DNA of 64,000 bases from NCBI GenBank assembly GCA_022842935.1, contig JALHOP010000008.1, positions 248,001 through 312,000 of the forward strand, read 5' to 3'. This stretch comes from Myxococcota bacterium. GTDB taxonomy: Bacteria; Myxococcota; XYA12-FULL-58-9; JALHOP01. Numbering within the stretch: the first letter of the stretch is position 1; each line of letters starts with the position of its first letter. A program made the translations under genes and the position numbers. Of the stretch, positions 54,765 to 62,258 are shown in pieces. The notes beneath the pieces were generated by a model, which did no database searches, was not told the DNA's origin, and worked only from the letters and a program-made list of their open reading frames with translations.

Positions 54765-55019
54765 TCAAGAAGCGCTTTTGTCGACGTTCTCGCCGCTGAA
54801 ACGGCTACGCAGCTCGTCGAAGCGTCCAACGAGGTCGCTGCGCAGATCGCCGCCAGCCTTTGGCGCAAATGCGAGGCCGAGCGCCGTGCCAACCAAGATC
54901 CCGAGACCGAAGACCCCGATGGCTTGACCTACCATGGCGTAGGGATTGTGACGCTCGAGGCCGATGGCCTCGAGAATCTGATCCCGACCAAAGCGCTTCA
55001 TCAAATCTTTGCGATTCAT
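54765..55019 (-). CDS. YtxH-like small membrane protein
   Basis: 84 residues from ATG 55019, six bases after AAGGAGATGAAA-type ribosome-binding sequence; ATG 55025 is also in frame but too close. A Gly-rich helix (GQAIGVFGLGILVGTALGLAFAPKAGGDLRSDL) matches YtxH proteins, whose GLLFAPKSG motif is recognisable. A charged amphipathic C terminus follows. It is probably an inner-membrane stress-type protein. Confidence 0.7.
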   Translation of the reverse strand: MNRKDLMKRFGRDQILEAIGLERHNPYAMVGQAIGVFGLGILVGTALGLAFAPKAGGDLRSDLVGRFDELRSRFSGENVDKSAS

Positions 55020-55139
55020 TTTCATCTCCTTGCCGCGGTAAGGCGGCGCATGCCCATGTCTGCCGGAGCCTAGCGAAAGGAACCAACCCGGTCCGTCCGG
55101 CCCGAGACCGGCTCATCGACCCGAGCTACGCACTGCGCT

Positions 55140-55442
55140 CTAGCGGCGGACGTTGTCCAACAGCTCACTCCCAAGATTCGCGAGCATGTAGCGTCCAGCC
55201 ACCGCAAGGCCGACACGCGTGAGCCGGCTCGATAGGCCGCCGGCAAGCAGATAGCCGACGGCAAACGCTCCGACGATCGCGACATACGGGCGCGTTTCCA
55301 TGAGCTCCGTCAGCGCGCCTCGCGCCTGGTCCGTGAACGCGCCCACAGACGAGGCTAGTTGCTTGGCGTCGTCGCGAATTCGATTGCCAGCTTCAATCAC
55401 CTGGCCGTTGTCCACGCTGGTCATCTTCTTTTTCTCCGTCAC
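55140..55442 (-). CDS. DUF883-like membrane-anchored protein
   Basis: 100 residues: an amphipathic helical N-terminal half (EAGNRIRDDAKQLASSVGAFTDQARGALTELMETRPY), a glycine-containing membrane helix (VAIVGAFAVGYLLAGGL) then SSR. It aligns by pattern with its two neighbours. GTG 55442 overlaps the upstream stop (GTGA); ATG 55424 is an alternative. Confidence 0.65.
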   Translation of the reverse strand: MTEKKKMTSVDNGQVIEAGNRIRDDAKQLASSVGAFTDQARGALTELMETRPYVAIVGAFAVGYLLAGGLSSRLTRVGLAVAGRYMLANLGSELLDNVRR

Positions 55443-55648
55443 CGTGAAACGATGCGTCCGAGGACGTAACCGACCAGCAGGGCGGAAGCGACGACGACGA
55501 GCGGACGCTCGCGCGCCATGGTCCGCAATTGCGAATCGACCGTTGCGAGGCGCTCGCGAAGCTCTTCCGCCTCGATACCGAGCATCTCGGCTGCCTCGGG
55601 CTGATGGCCGTTCTTCTTCTTGCGACCGACTTCTTTCTCGTTCTGCAT
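55439..55648 (-). CDS. DUF883-like membrane-anchored protein
   Basis: About 69 residues from ATG 55648 (GTG 55672 also in frame). A charged helix (EELRERLATVDSQLRTMARERP) leads into a membrane helix (LVVVASALLVGYVLGRIVSR). It is the shortest of the paralogous set and ends right after the R-x-VSR motif. First gene of the small-membrane-protein/dusB operon. Confidence 0.62.
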   Translation of the reverse strand: MQNEKEVGRKKKNGHQPEAAEMLGIEAEELRERLATVDSQLRTMARERPLVVVASALLVGYVLGRIVSR

Positions 55649-55930
55649 GGATGATTCGTCCTCAAGCACCAAAGGTTTCTGCAGTCCGGCCGCGGCGCAA
55701 GCCCCTCCCCCCGAAGTTGCCTGCGCCGCGGCGGGCGTCAGCTCTGCATTCTATTCGCCCGCCGGGCCCACCGGCTCTCCCCCCGAATCGCCGGTGGCGG
55801 CGAGCATGCTCCGACACTGAGCACAGGCCGTGCCACACCTTGAGAAAGCTCTCCGGCACGTACCGACGCGGCGCATGCATCGGTGACGCGAACGCGCGTG
55901 GCGCCATCGCGCCCCGTGTGCGGCAAAACG

Positions 55931-56503
55931 CTACAGCAACTGAAGATGTGCTTGGTCGTTCCAGCGGATGATCGCGGGCCGGCCGTGTTCGAGCCCGAGA
56001 ACGCCAATGCTCGCGGTGCCAATGCCGAGGTGGTGGCCCCACGAAGGCTCTTCTCCCAGGAATACGGCAGTGAGGATGCGCAGGAGATGGCCATGCGCCA
56101 CCAGCGCCACGGTCTCATTGCTAGAGAGAAGCGCGAGCACGCGCTCGCAACGCTCGCCCACCTGGGCCAGCGTTTCGCCGCCGTGCGTCCCATGGGTAAA
56201 GAAGTGCCAACCTGGATGGTCGGCGCGAATCTCGGAGGTCGTCCGGCCCTCGTCTGCACCGTAGTCGACCTCGACCAGCTCATCGACGATCGTGTACGGC
56301 GTCAGACCTGCAAGCTCAGCCGTCGTCGTCGCGCGCCGGAGGGGACTCACTAGCGTCCGCGCGATGCGCTGCGTCGACAATGCTGCGCCCAGCGCGCGGG
56401 CTTGCGCAATGCCCGCGGACGTGAGCGGTAGGTCCGTCCTTCCGGTGTGGCGCCCAGCCTCGCTCCACTCCGTGGCACCATGACGGATCAAAAGAATTCG
56501 CAT
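55931..56503 (-). CDS. Histidine phosphatase family protein
   Basis: 190 residues with the RHG motif (LLIRHGATEW), the second conserved Arg in SPLRRATTT, Glu in DYGADEGRTTSEI and the second His in ALVAHGHLLRIL. It resembles alpha-ribazole phosphatase/phosphoglycerate mutase-like enzymes; the substrate is not evident. ATG 56503 is the family start. Its first 24 bp overlap the divergent TonB-like gene's start region. Confidence 0.85.
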   Translation of the reverse strand: MRILLIRHGATEWSEAGRHTGRTDLPLTSAGIAQARALGAALSTQRIARTLVSPLRRATTTAELAGLTPYTIVDELVEVDYGADEGRTTSEIRADHPGWHFFTHGTHGGETLAQVGERCERVLALLSSNETVALVAHGHLLRILTAVFLGEEPSWGHHLGIGTASIGVLGLEHGRPAIIRWNDQAHLQLL

Positions 56504-57532
56504 GAGCTTCCCGTGCAACCGGCCAGGGTCTGGCCGCGATGGCTACGCATCGGCGTCGTTCTTTGCATCTCGCTCGGGGCGCACGCCAGCCTCCTGTGGA
56601 TAGCCGGGTCGCGGTTCGTCCGCGAGCCACCCAGGCGCAAGAGCCAACCCATCAGCCTGGTGATTCGCGAGCGTCCAAGCACTCAAACTCCACGCATCGA
56701 CACCCCTCTAACGCCGCAGCCAGCGGCGCTCGAGCCCGAGGTGGCAACGCGCGCACCGGAGCCCAAGGTCGAGCGCCCCCGCGACAGGGGGCCTGCAGGT
56801 ATTCTCGACTTCCCAGAAATGGCGCCCCCGCGCGAGCCGTCAATGCGCACGCAGCGGGAAACAGCCTCTGGCCGCGGAGGCGGTACGGGCGGCGAGGCTG
56901 GGTTGACCGGAACGCCCACGGGCGACGTCGACCTTCTCGACGCAAGGGCCGCGAGCGGCGCCGCTAGCACCTTCTCGAAGCCAAACGACTCGAGCGAGGG
57001 GCCAAACCTACCTCAGCGCGGCGAGCTGACCGCAGCTCAGCGTGCCGATGATGCCCTCGCTCGCATGCGCAGCGATCAAGCCGCCGAACAGCACGCCGAG
57101 AAACCCCGCGAAGCGCCAGCCGAGCTCGTCGTTGCGCAAGCCGAGGCCGATCGTCGATGGGCCCCACCATCTGCGGCTGTCGCTGGCTCGCGCAACAAGT
57201 GCAAGACCTGCGAGCACGAAATCGGGCGTCTGTCCGCTATCGTCGACGTGTCGCGCTCCGAAGGCGACGGTGAAGCGACGATCATCGTGGCTCAGCCGTC
57301 CGGAGACCCCGCGTTCGACAGAAGCGCTGTCGAGGCGGTGAAGGCGGCTTTACCTTCGGCACCCAAGGCCTACGTTTGGTCGCGCTGGCGCTTTAACGCG
57401 GAAGTCTATCGCTGGAGTGCCTCGGACATGCTACTCGACCCAACATTCAAGCCTCCGGGGCGCAAGCTGCCCAGCTCGGGGCTCGGCGCGATGTCGATGA
57501 CAACGAGCGTTCGGCTCGTCGCTTTTCGCTAA
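56480..57532 (+). CDS. TonB-like energy-transducing protein
   Basis: About 350 residues: one N-terminal membrane helix (IGVVLCISLGAHASLLWIAG), a long Pro/Arg/Glu-rich spacer, and a C-terminal domain. The C-terminal SGDPAFDRSAVEAVKAALPSAP is typical of TonB/TolA C-terminal folds. A CKTC pair begins that domain. ExbBD genes are not adjacent. ATG 56480 overlaps the divergent phosphatase start by 24 bp; a GTG at about 56512 would avoid it. Confidence 0.7.
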   Translation: MTDQKNSHELPVQPARVWPRWLRIGVVLCISLGAHASLLWIAGSRFVREPPRRKSQPISLVIRERPSTQTPRIDTPLTPQPAALEPEVATRAPEPKVERPRDRGPAGILDFPEMAPPREPSMRTQRETASGRGGGTGGEAGLTGTPTGDVDLLDARAASGAASTFSKPNDSSEGPNLPQRGELTAAQRADDALARMRSDQAAEQHAEKPREAPAELVVAQAEADRRWAPPSAAVAGSRNKCKTCEHEIGRLSAIVDVSRSEGDGEATIIVAQPSGDPAFDRSAVEAVKAALPSAPKAYVWSRWRFNAEVYRWSASDMLLDPTFKPPGRKLPSSGLGAMSMTTSVRLVAFR

Positions 57533-57555
57533 CGCATTTCGGTTTGAGGAATGGA

Positions 57556-58329
57556 ATGAACTTTCGCTACCTGCCGCTGCTCGCCATTCTGCTCCTGCCC
57601 AGCTCCGCCTTCGCGGTCATCGAGCCTTACACGGGCTTCGACACCACCAGCTCGCAAGATTATGCGTTGCGCGGTCGGGGGCTCACGCTCTCGTCGCACA
57701 CCGCCGAGCTGAGCGCGCGAGCCCAGTGGATCTTGCTCGACGACGCGCCGAATATCTTTGCGCTCCGGCCCGGGTTTGCGTTTGGAATCACGGGCAACCT
57801 CGAGCTCGGCGTTGAGGCCATCGTGCAGCTCGAGCCGGGCTCGGAGGTTCTCTTCGTTCCGCGCCTCGTCTACTCGATCATCGAGAGCAGCACCGTCGAC
57901 GTGGCCATCACCGGCTTGCTCGTTTTCGACTTCGACGACAACGGCGGTGACAGCAACATTCTGCCGACGCGCCAGTTCGGAGTCCCAGTGCGTATCAAGC
58001 TCCTCGACAGCCTCTCGCTTTTCACCGGCAACAACGCGATCACATGGCAGCACATCGGCGACGACGACTTTATCGACCTCAATGTCAACGTGGGGCTCAG
58101 CTACCAGTTCGACAGCGACATGGCGTTCCGCTTCGACACCCAGATCCTCGCGGTGAACCTCGTTGGTGACCGCGATTCGACGACCATCAGTGACATCTTC
58201 CCTCTCGGCTTCAGCATCGTCTACGCGGTGGCGAGCCGCGTCGATATCACCGCCGGGGCGACGTATTACGCAGTCGACGGAGGCAATGACTTTCTCGCGC
58301 TCGATGGTGGTCTACTCGCTCGGTTCTGA
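57556..58329 (+). CDS. Outer-membrane beta-barrel protein
   Basis: 257 residues with a signal peptide ([20 protein letters not shown]) and then alternating amphipathic strands ending in a terminal aromatic (LDGGLLARF), as required by outer-membrane assembly. The ribosome-binding site TGAGGAATGG precedes ATG 57556. Function unknown. It lies 23 bp after the TonB-like gene, suggesting a shared transcript. Confidence 0.72.
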   Translation: MNFRYLPLLAILLLPSSAFAVIEPYTGFDTTSSQDYALRGRGLTLSSHTAELSARAQWILLDDAPNIFALRPGFAFGITGNLELGVEAIVQLEPGSEVLFVPRLVYSIIESSTVDVAITGLLVFDFDDNGGDSNILPTRQFGVPVRIKLLDSLSLFTGNNAITWQHIGDDDFIDLNVNVGLSYQFDSDMAFRFDTQILAVNLVGDRDSTTISDIFPLGFSIVYAVASRVDITAGATYYAVDGGNDFLALDGGLLARF

Positions 58330-58400
58330 GCAACGTGACCTCGCCGGAGAGAAGCAGCGCGACCGTTGCCATCGGCACCTTTTCGTTGCATTTCGCCGGC

Positions 58401-58838
58401 ATGCGTTACTTGCACACGATGATACGCGTCAGCGACCTCGAGGCCTCGATCGACTTTTTCTGCAACAAGCTCGGTCTCGTCGAGGTAAGCCGAAAGTCGA
58501 ACGACAAAGGTCGCTTCACGTTGGTCTTTCTGGCTGCGCCGGGCGACGTCGAACGCGCAAGCACAGAGAGCGCGCCGCTCATCGAGCTCACGTACAACTG
58601 GGACCCAGAAGCCTACACAGGCGGCCGCAACTTCGGTCACCTCGCCTATCGCGTCGACGACATCTACGCGGTCTGCGACAGGCTCATGAAAGCAGGCATT
58701 ACCATCAATCGGCCGCCACGTGACGGGCACATGGCGTTCATCAAGACACCTGACGGCATCTCGATCGAGCTCTTGCAGAATGGAACACTCCCGCCGAAGG
58801 AGCCCTGGGTCTCGATGCCAAACACCGGGACCTGGTAG
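58401..58838 (+). CDS. gloA: Lactoylglutathione lyase (glyoxalase I)
   Basis: 145 residues, VOC fold: [62 protein letters not shown] and the terminal [16 protein letters not shown] with its metal-ligand Glu. It isomerises the hemithioacetal of methylglyoxal and glutathione. ATG 58401 is the family start; an in-frame start at 58335 adds 22 non-family residues. Glyoxalase II lies at 21.3-22.0 kb. Confidence 0.88.
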   Translation: MRYLHTMIRVSDLEASIDFFCNKLGLVEVSRKSNDKGRFTLVFLAAPGDVERASTESAPLIELTYNWDPEAYTGGRNFGHLAYRVDDIYAVCDRLMKAGITINRPPRDGHMAFIKTPDGISIELLQNGTLPPKEPWVSMPNTGTW

Positions 58839-58844
58839 GCCGCC

Positions 58845-59375
58845 ATGACGGACGTCGTCGAGGTCGCGTCGAGCGGGCGAGCGAAGTGTCGCGGTTGCAC
58901 CAAGACAATCGCCAAAGACGACCTGCGATTCGGCGAGCGCGTTGCCAACCCGTTCGCCGAGGGCGAAGCGGAGCTGACCTACTGGTTCCACGTGAAGTGC
59001 GCGGCGTATCGACGCTGCGAGCGATTCGTCACGCTCACGCCGGAGCAACTCGCGGGCATCCCTGACGCTGGCCTCTTGAAGGAACGCGCCGAGCACGGCG
59101 TCGCCCATCACCGGCTGCCACGCATCGATGGGCTCGAGCGCGCGAAGTCTGGCCGTGCCAAGTGCAAACACTGCAAGGAGACCATCGAAGCCCAAGTTGC
59201 GCGCGTCATCCTGGCCTTCTGGGAGGAGGGCCGATTTGGACCGATGGGTTTCGTGCACCTAACGTGCGGCCCGGCCTACTTCGAAACACGAGCGCTGCTG
59301 CCGTGGCTCGACCATGCGGCGCCAGAGGCGACCGCGGCCCTCGCGAGCGAGGTGAGTGCCGCGCTCGCCGGCTGA
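58845..59375 (+). CDS. Tandem PARP-type zinc-finger protein
   Basis: 176 residues made of two PARP-like fingers. Finger 1: SGRAKCRGCTKTIAKDDLRFG... with Cys15, Cys18, His49 and Cys52. Finger 2: KSGRAKCKHCKETIEAQVARV... with Cys107, Cys110, His138 and Cys141. The SGRAKCxxC opening is diagnostic of zf-PARP, the DNA-break sensor of eukaryotic PARP1 and DNA ligase III. No ADP-ribosyltransferase or ligase domain is present. A DNA nick/end-binding role is inferred. The gene starts 6 bp after glyoxalase I. Confidence 0.82.
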   Translation: MTDVVEVASSGRAKCRGCTKTIAKDDLRFGERVANPFAEGEAELTYWFHVKCAAYRRCERFVTLTPEQLAGIPDAGLLKERAEHGVAHHRLPRIDGLERAKSGRAKCKHCKETIEAQVARVILAFWEEGRFGPMGFVHLTCGPAYFETRALLPWLDHAAPEATAALASEVSAALAG

Positions 59376-59488
59376 CCTTCCACCCTGCTCAGCCGTCGGA
59401 AACACCCGGCGCCGCACGCCGCACGCGTCAGGGCTTGCCCCAAAAAAACTCCGCGTTGACGGTGACTTGAAGACGCGCGTCGATTTCA

Positions 59489-59559
59489 TCGCTAGCTGGG
59501 CGATAGCCACCGTAGTGGCAGGGAAAGGGAGCACACAGCCCCATGGAGACTCTTACATC
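59489..59559 (+). promoter_or_regulatory. Conserved leader upstream of Asp-rich lipoprotein 1
   Basis: Shared blocks with the leader at 60722-60791: TCGCTAG, then 19 bp on CACCGTAGTG (10 of 10), GGAAAGG, AGCC and ATGGAGAC at nearly the same spacing. In this copy the ATG at 59543 starts a six-codon ORF (METLTS) whose TGA overlaps the lipoprotein ATG. Confidence 0.55.
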
Positions 59560-60576
59560 ATGAAAATCTCATCCTTCTTCCTCACCGCAGGGGCGGCCCT
59601 AGCGCTCGCTGCCTGCGGCAACGACGGCACCTCGAAGGTTTCGCTAGCGGTCGCGGTGAGGGGCAGCAACGCCAACGCGTTGTCGGCCGCCGTCGTCGGC
59701 ACGCCCGGCGCATCGGGCCTGACACTCTCGGACGGGACGAACACGTTGGTCATCACGACTGCGGAGGTTGTCCTGCGCGAGATCGAGCTCAAGCGAACTG
59801 ACGTCACTGCGTGCGCTGGCAGCGGCGGCATCCTGCTGCAACAGGGGCTCGCCGCCGATCAGGGTGACGACGACCCGGTCGACCACGACGCCGGCGACGA
59901 CAAAGGCGGCAATCGTGACGACGACAGCGACGACGATCGCGACGGCTGTGAAAAATTCGAGACCGGCCCGCGCCTGGTCAGCTTGCCTCTCGACGGCGGC
60001 GTCTCCGAGCAGGTCATCGCTGCGGTACCCGAGGGCACGTATGACCGCCTCGAGTTCGAGGTCCACAAGCTGAGCGACGACAACGGTAGCGACATTTTGC
60101 GCGATCGCCCTGATCTCGCCGACGCGAGCATCCGCATCGTCGGCACCTTCAACGGCGCGTCGTTCGTCTTCGTGAGCGACGAGTCGTTCGAGCAGCGCGT
60201 CGAGCTCGAGCCGCCGGTCGTCGTCGGTGCGGGCGGCTCTGATGTCAACGTCACCTTGTCGATCGATATCGGCAAGTGGTTCACCAACGCGAGCGGCATG
60301 CTGGTCGACCCAAACCAAGTGGACGACGACATCATCGAGGACGGGATCGACGACTCGTTCGCTTGCTTCGAAGACGACGACCGTGATGGCGACGACGACG
60401 ACGGGGATGATGAAAACGGCGACGACGACGGGGATGACGACCACGGCAGCGATGACGACTCGACCGACGACGGGGATGACGACCACGGCGGCGATGACGA
60501 CTCGACCGACGACAGCGGCGCTGACTCGCCCGGAGATCTTGACGATTCTGGGGACGACAGCTCCTCGAACGGCTAA
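59560..60576 (+). CDS. Asp-rich lipoprotein, DUF4382-like, paralog 1
   Basis: 338 residues with a lipoprotein signal (ALALAAC). The core domain (SDGTNTLVITTAEVVLREIELKR...YDRLEFEVHKLSDD...FNGASFVFVSDESFEQRVELEPP) resembles DUF4382-type beta-sandwich lipoproteins. Two acidic inserts, one in the middle and one at the C terminus, are almost pure Asp/Gly with an imperfect 42-bp DNA duplication (GDDDHGSDDDSTDD and GDDDHGGDDDSTDD). They suggest divalent-cation binding at the surface. Upstream leader and body are duplicated in the next gene. Confidence 0.72.
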   Translation: MKISSFFLTAGAALALAACGNDGTSKVSLAVAVRGSNANALSAAVVGTPGASGLTLSDGTNTLVITTAEVVLREIELKRTDVTACAGSGGILLQQGLAADQGDDDPVDHDAGDDKGGNRDDDSDDDRDGCEKFETGPRLVSLPLDGGVSEQVIAAVPEGTYDRLEFEVHKLSDDNGSDILRDRPDLADASIRIVGTFNGASFVFVSDESFEQRVELEPPVVVGAGGSDVNVTLSIDIGKWFTNASGMLVDPNQVDDDIIEDGIDDSFACFEDDDRDGDDDDGDDENGDDDGDDDHGSDDDSTDDGDDDHGGDDDSTDDSGADSPGDLDDSGDDSSSNG

Positions 60577-60596
60577 GGTCGTAGCGCGCGGCGCGA

Positions 60597-60680
60597 GCCC
60601 ATCCCAGCACTTGAGATGGGCCCCGTTTGCCCCTGGCGAAACCAGGTAGCCCTCGAGAAATTGCAAAGCCCCGAAGGGGC
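60597..60680 (+). other. Structured spacer of three hairpins between the lipoprotein paralogs
   Basis: Three stems occur in a row: GCCCATC/GATGGGC (60597-60621), CCTGG-CGAAA-CCAGG (60632-60646) and GCCCC-GAA-GGGGC (60668-60680). They are followed directly by a strong terminator and then the paralog leader. The arrangement could be a 3' structure or an attenuator. I could not match it to a known riboswitch. Confidence 0.4.
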
Positions 60681-60685
60681 AACAG

Positions 60686-60719
60686 CCTGTGCCCGCCTTT
60701 GGCGGGCACAGGTTTTTTT
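60686..60719 (+). terminator. Strong rho-independent terminator
   Basis: A perfect 12-bp stem CCTGTGCCCGCC/GGCGGGCACAGG with a TTT loop is followed by seven T. It separates the two lipoprotein paralogs into different transcripts. Confidence 0.9.
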
Positions 60720-60721
60720 CG

Positions 60722-60791
60722 TCGCTAGTTTCGCAAGCCGCACCGTAGTGATTGGAAAGGCTCGCGAAAGAGCCGAATGGAGACCCTAGTC
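60722..60791 (+). promoter_or_regulatory. Conserved leader upstream of Asp-rich lipoprotein 2
   Basis: Second copy of the leader found at 59489-59559, with TCGCTAG at 60722, CACCGTAGTG at 60741, GGAAAGG at 60754, AGCC at 60771 and ATGGAGAC at 60777. Here the METL frame stays open into the lipoprotein. Confidence 0.55.
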
Positions 60792-61571
60792 ATGCGTTCC
60801 TTAAGCCTTATCCTTGGTTCCTGTATCGCGGTGGCCTCGGCAGCCTGTGGAGACGGCACACCCGAGGTGCGAATGTCAGTCGCGGTCCGTGGCACGAATC
60901 CCAACGCCTTGTCGGCGGCGGTCACGACCCTACCGGGCAGCGGGGGGCTCGTGCTCGAAGACGGCACCAACACTCTGCTCATCACCAAGGCCGAGCTCGT
61001 GTTGCGAGAGATCGAGCTCAAACGCACCGAGGCAACCGCCTGCCCCGACGGTAGTGAGGATGGCGACGACGACGACTGCGAGAAGTTCGAGACCGCGCCG
61101 CGCCTCGTCGACCTACCGCTCGACGGCAAGGTCTCGCAGGAGCTCGCGACCAATGTGCCGGCTGGCAGCTACGACGAGCTCGAGTTCGAGCTGCACAAGC
61201 TCGATGGCTCCGAGGGTAGCGACATCCTGCGTAGCCGTCCCGACCTCGAAGACACGAGCGTGCGCATCGTCGGCACCTTCAACGGCACCCCGTTCATCTT
61301 CGTCAGCGAGGAGTCGCAGGAGCTCGAGATCGAGCTCTCCCCGCCCCTGGTCGTCGCCGCGGATGGCTCTGACGTCAACCTCACGCTGGCCGTCGACCTC
61401 GCGGCCTGGTTCACCAACGGGTCCGGCACGCTATTGAACCCGACCGTGCAAAGCAGCGCGGACATCATCGACAACAACATCGATCAGTCTTTCGAATGCT
61501 TCGAGGACGACGATAGCGATGGTTCCGATGACGACAGCGAAGATGAAGACGACGATAGCAACGACGCGTAG
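60792..61571 (+). CDS. Asp-rich lipoprotein, DUF4382-like, paralog 2
   Basis: 259 residues from ATG 60792 (ATG 60777 adds METLV). A lipoprotein signal ends in SAAC. It aligns throughout with paralog 1: SVAVRGTNPNALSAAV, DGTNTLLITKAELVLREIELKRTE, CEKFETAPRLVDLPLDG, YDELEFELHKLDGS, VGTFNGTPFIFVSEES and QSFECFEDDDSDG. The acidic inserts are much shorter, so the Asp-rich tracts appear variable. It is followed 6 bp later by the sigma factor gene, probably in one transcript. Confidence 0.72.
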   Translation: MRSLSLILGSCIAVASAACGDGTPEVRMSVAVRGTNPNALSAAVTTLPGSGGLVLEDGTNTLLITKAELVLREIELKRTEATACPDGSEDGDDDDCEKFETAPRLVDLPLDGKVSQELATNVPAGSYDELEFELHKLDGSEGSDILRSRPDLEDTSVRIVGTFNGTPFIFVSEESQELEIELSPPLVVAADGSDVNLTLAVDLAAWFTNGSGTLLNPTVQSSADIIDNNIDQSFECFEDDDSDGSDDDSEDEDDDSNDA

Positions 61572-61577
61572 GTCCTG

Positions 61578-62258
61578 ATGTCCTGTATCTTGTCCGAAGA
61601 TCGAGCTCTGCTCGACCGCTTTCGTAGAGGCGAGCGCGACGCGCTGGGACGGGTGTTTTCACACTACGCGCCACACGTCGCCTCCCTCTTGAAGAGCGGC
61701 TTCGGGTTCTCGGCTGGAGGTCAGCGCGTCCGCTTCGGCGGCTATAAGCGAACCTTCGAGCTGGAGGATGCCTTGCAAGAGGTCTTCAAGCGGGCCTTCT
61801 CGGAGAGAGCACGCATGAGCTACGACGGACTTCGACCCTACGCGGCGTACGTCGCGGTCATCGCCCGCAACTTGGTGATCGACCAATACGCGTCGCGCAA
61901 GCGCGAGCTGTCGCACTTTAGCTTCGACGAAAGCGCAGCGCCCGAGAACGACACCGCACCCGAGACAGGCAGGCCAGAGCGAGAGCTGTTGGCAGGCGAG
62001 CTTCGCGCGATTCTCGCCGACTTCCGAGCCAAGCTCGACCAGCGCGAGCAGACTATCTTCACGCTCCGCTTCGAAGAAAATCTCTCGCACGCCGCCATCA
62101 CGGAGCGAACGGGGCTCACCGCCTCGCAGGTGAAGACCACTGAAGCAAAACTGCGGGTCGCTCTCATGAAGCACCTGCACAAACACGGCTATCTCGACGA
62201 ACGAGCTTCTCACGTGACGCCAGCGGCCGAGGCCGCACCGTCAGGAGACAACGGATGA
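61578..62258 (+). CDS. ECF-like RNA polymerase sigma factor
   Basis: 226 residues. Region 2 contains LLDRFRRGERDALGRVFSHYAPHVASLL, LEDALQEVFKRAF and YVAVIARNLVIDQY. Region 4 contains LDQREQTIFTLRFEENLSHAAITERTGLTASQVKTTEAKLRVALMKHL. An insert between helices (FGFSAGGQRVRFGGYKRTFE) is unusual. Its stop overlaps the anti-sigma gene start (ATGA). The targets are unknown; the upstream paralogous leaders are candidates. Confidence 0.85.
   Translation: MSCILSEDRALLDRFRRGERDALGRVFSHYAPHVASLLKSGFGFSAGGQRVRFGGYKRTFELEDALQEVFKRAFSERARMSYDGLRPYAAYVAVIARNLVIDQYASRKRELSHFSFDESAAPENDTAPETGRPERELLAGELRAILADFRAKLDQREQTIFTLRFEENLSHAAITERTGLTASQVKTTEAKLRVALMKHLHKHGYLDERASHVTPAAEAAPSGDNG

Noticed and set aside
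59644-60666. 340-residue Val/Ile/Arg-rich minus-strand frame
   Set aside because: Antisense of the Asp-rich lipoprotein. Asp codons read backwards give Val and Ile, producing an artificial hydrophobic protein.
60597-60680. Possible GEMM (cyclic di-GMP) or cobalamin riboswitch
   Set aside because: GCAAAGCC and GAAA-loop fragments are present, but the conserved core order of neither class can be assembled.
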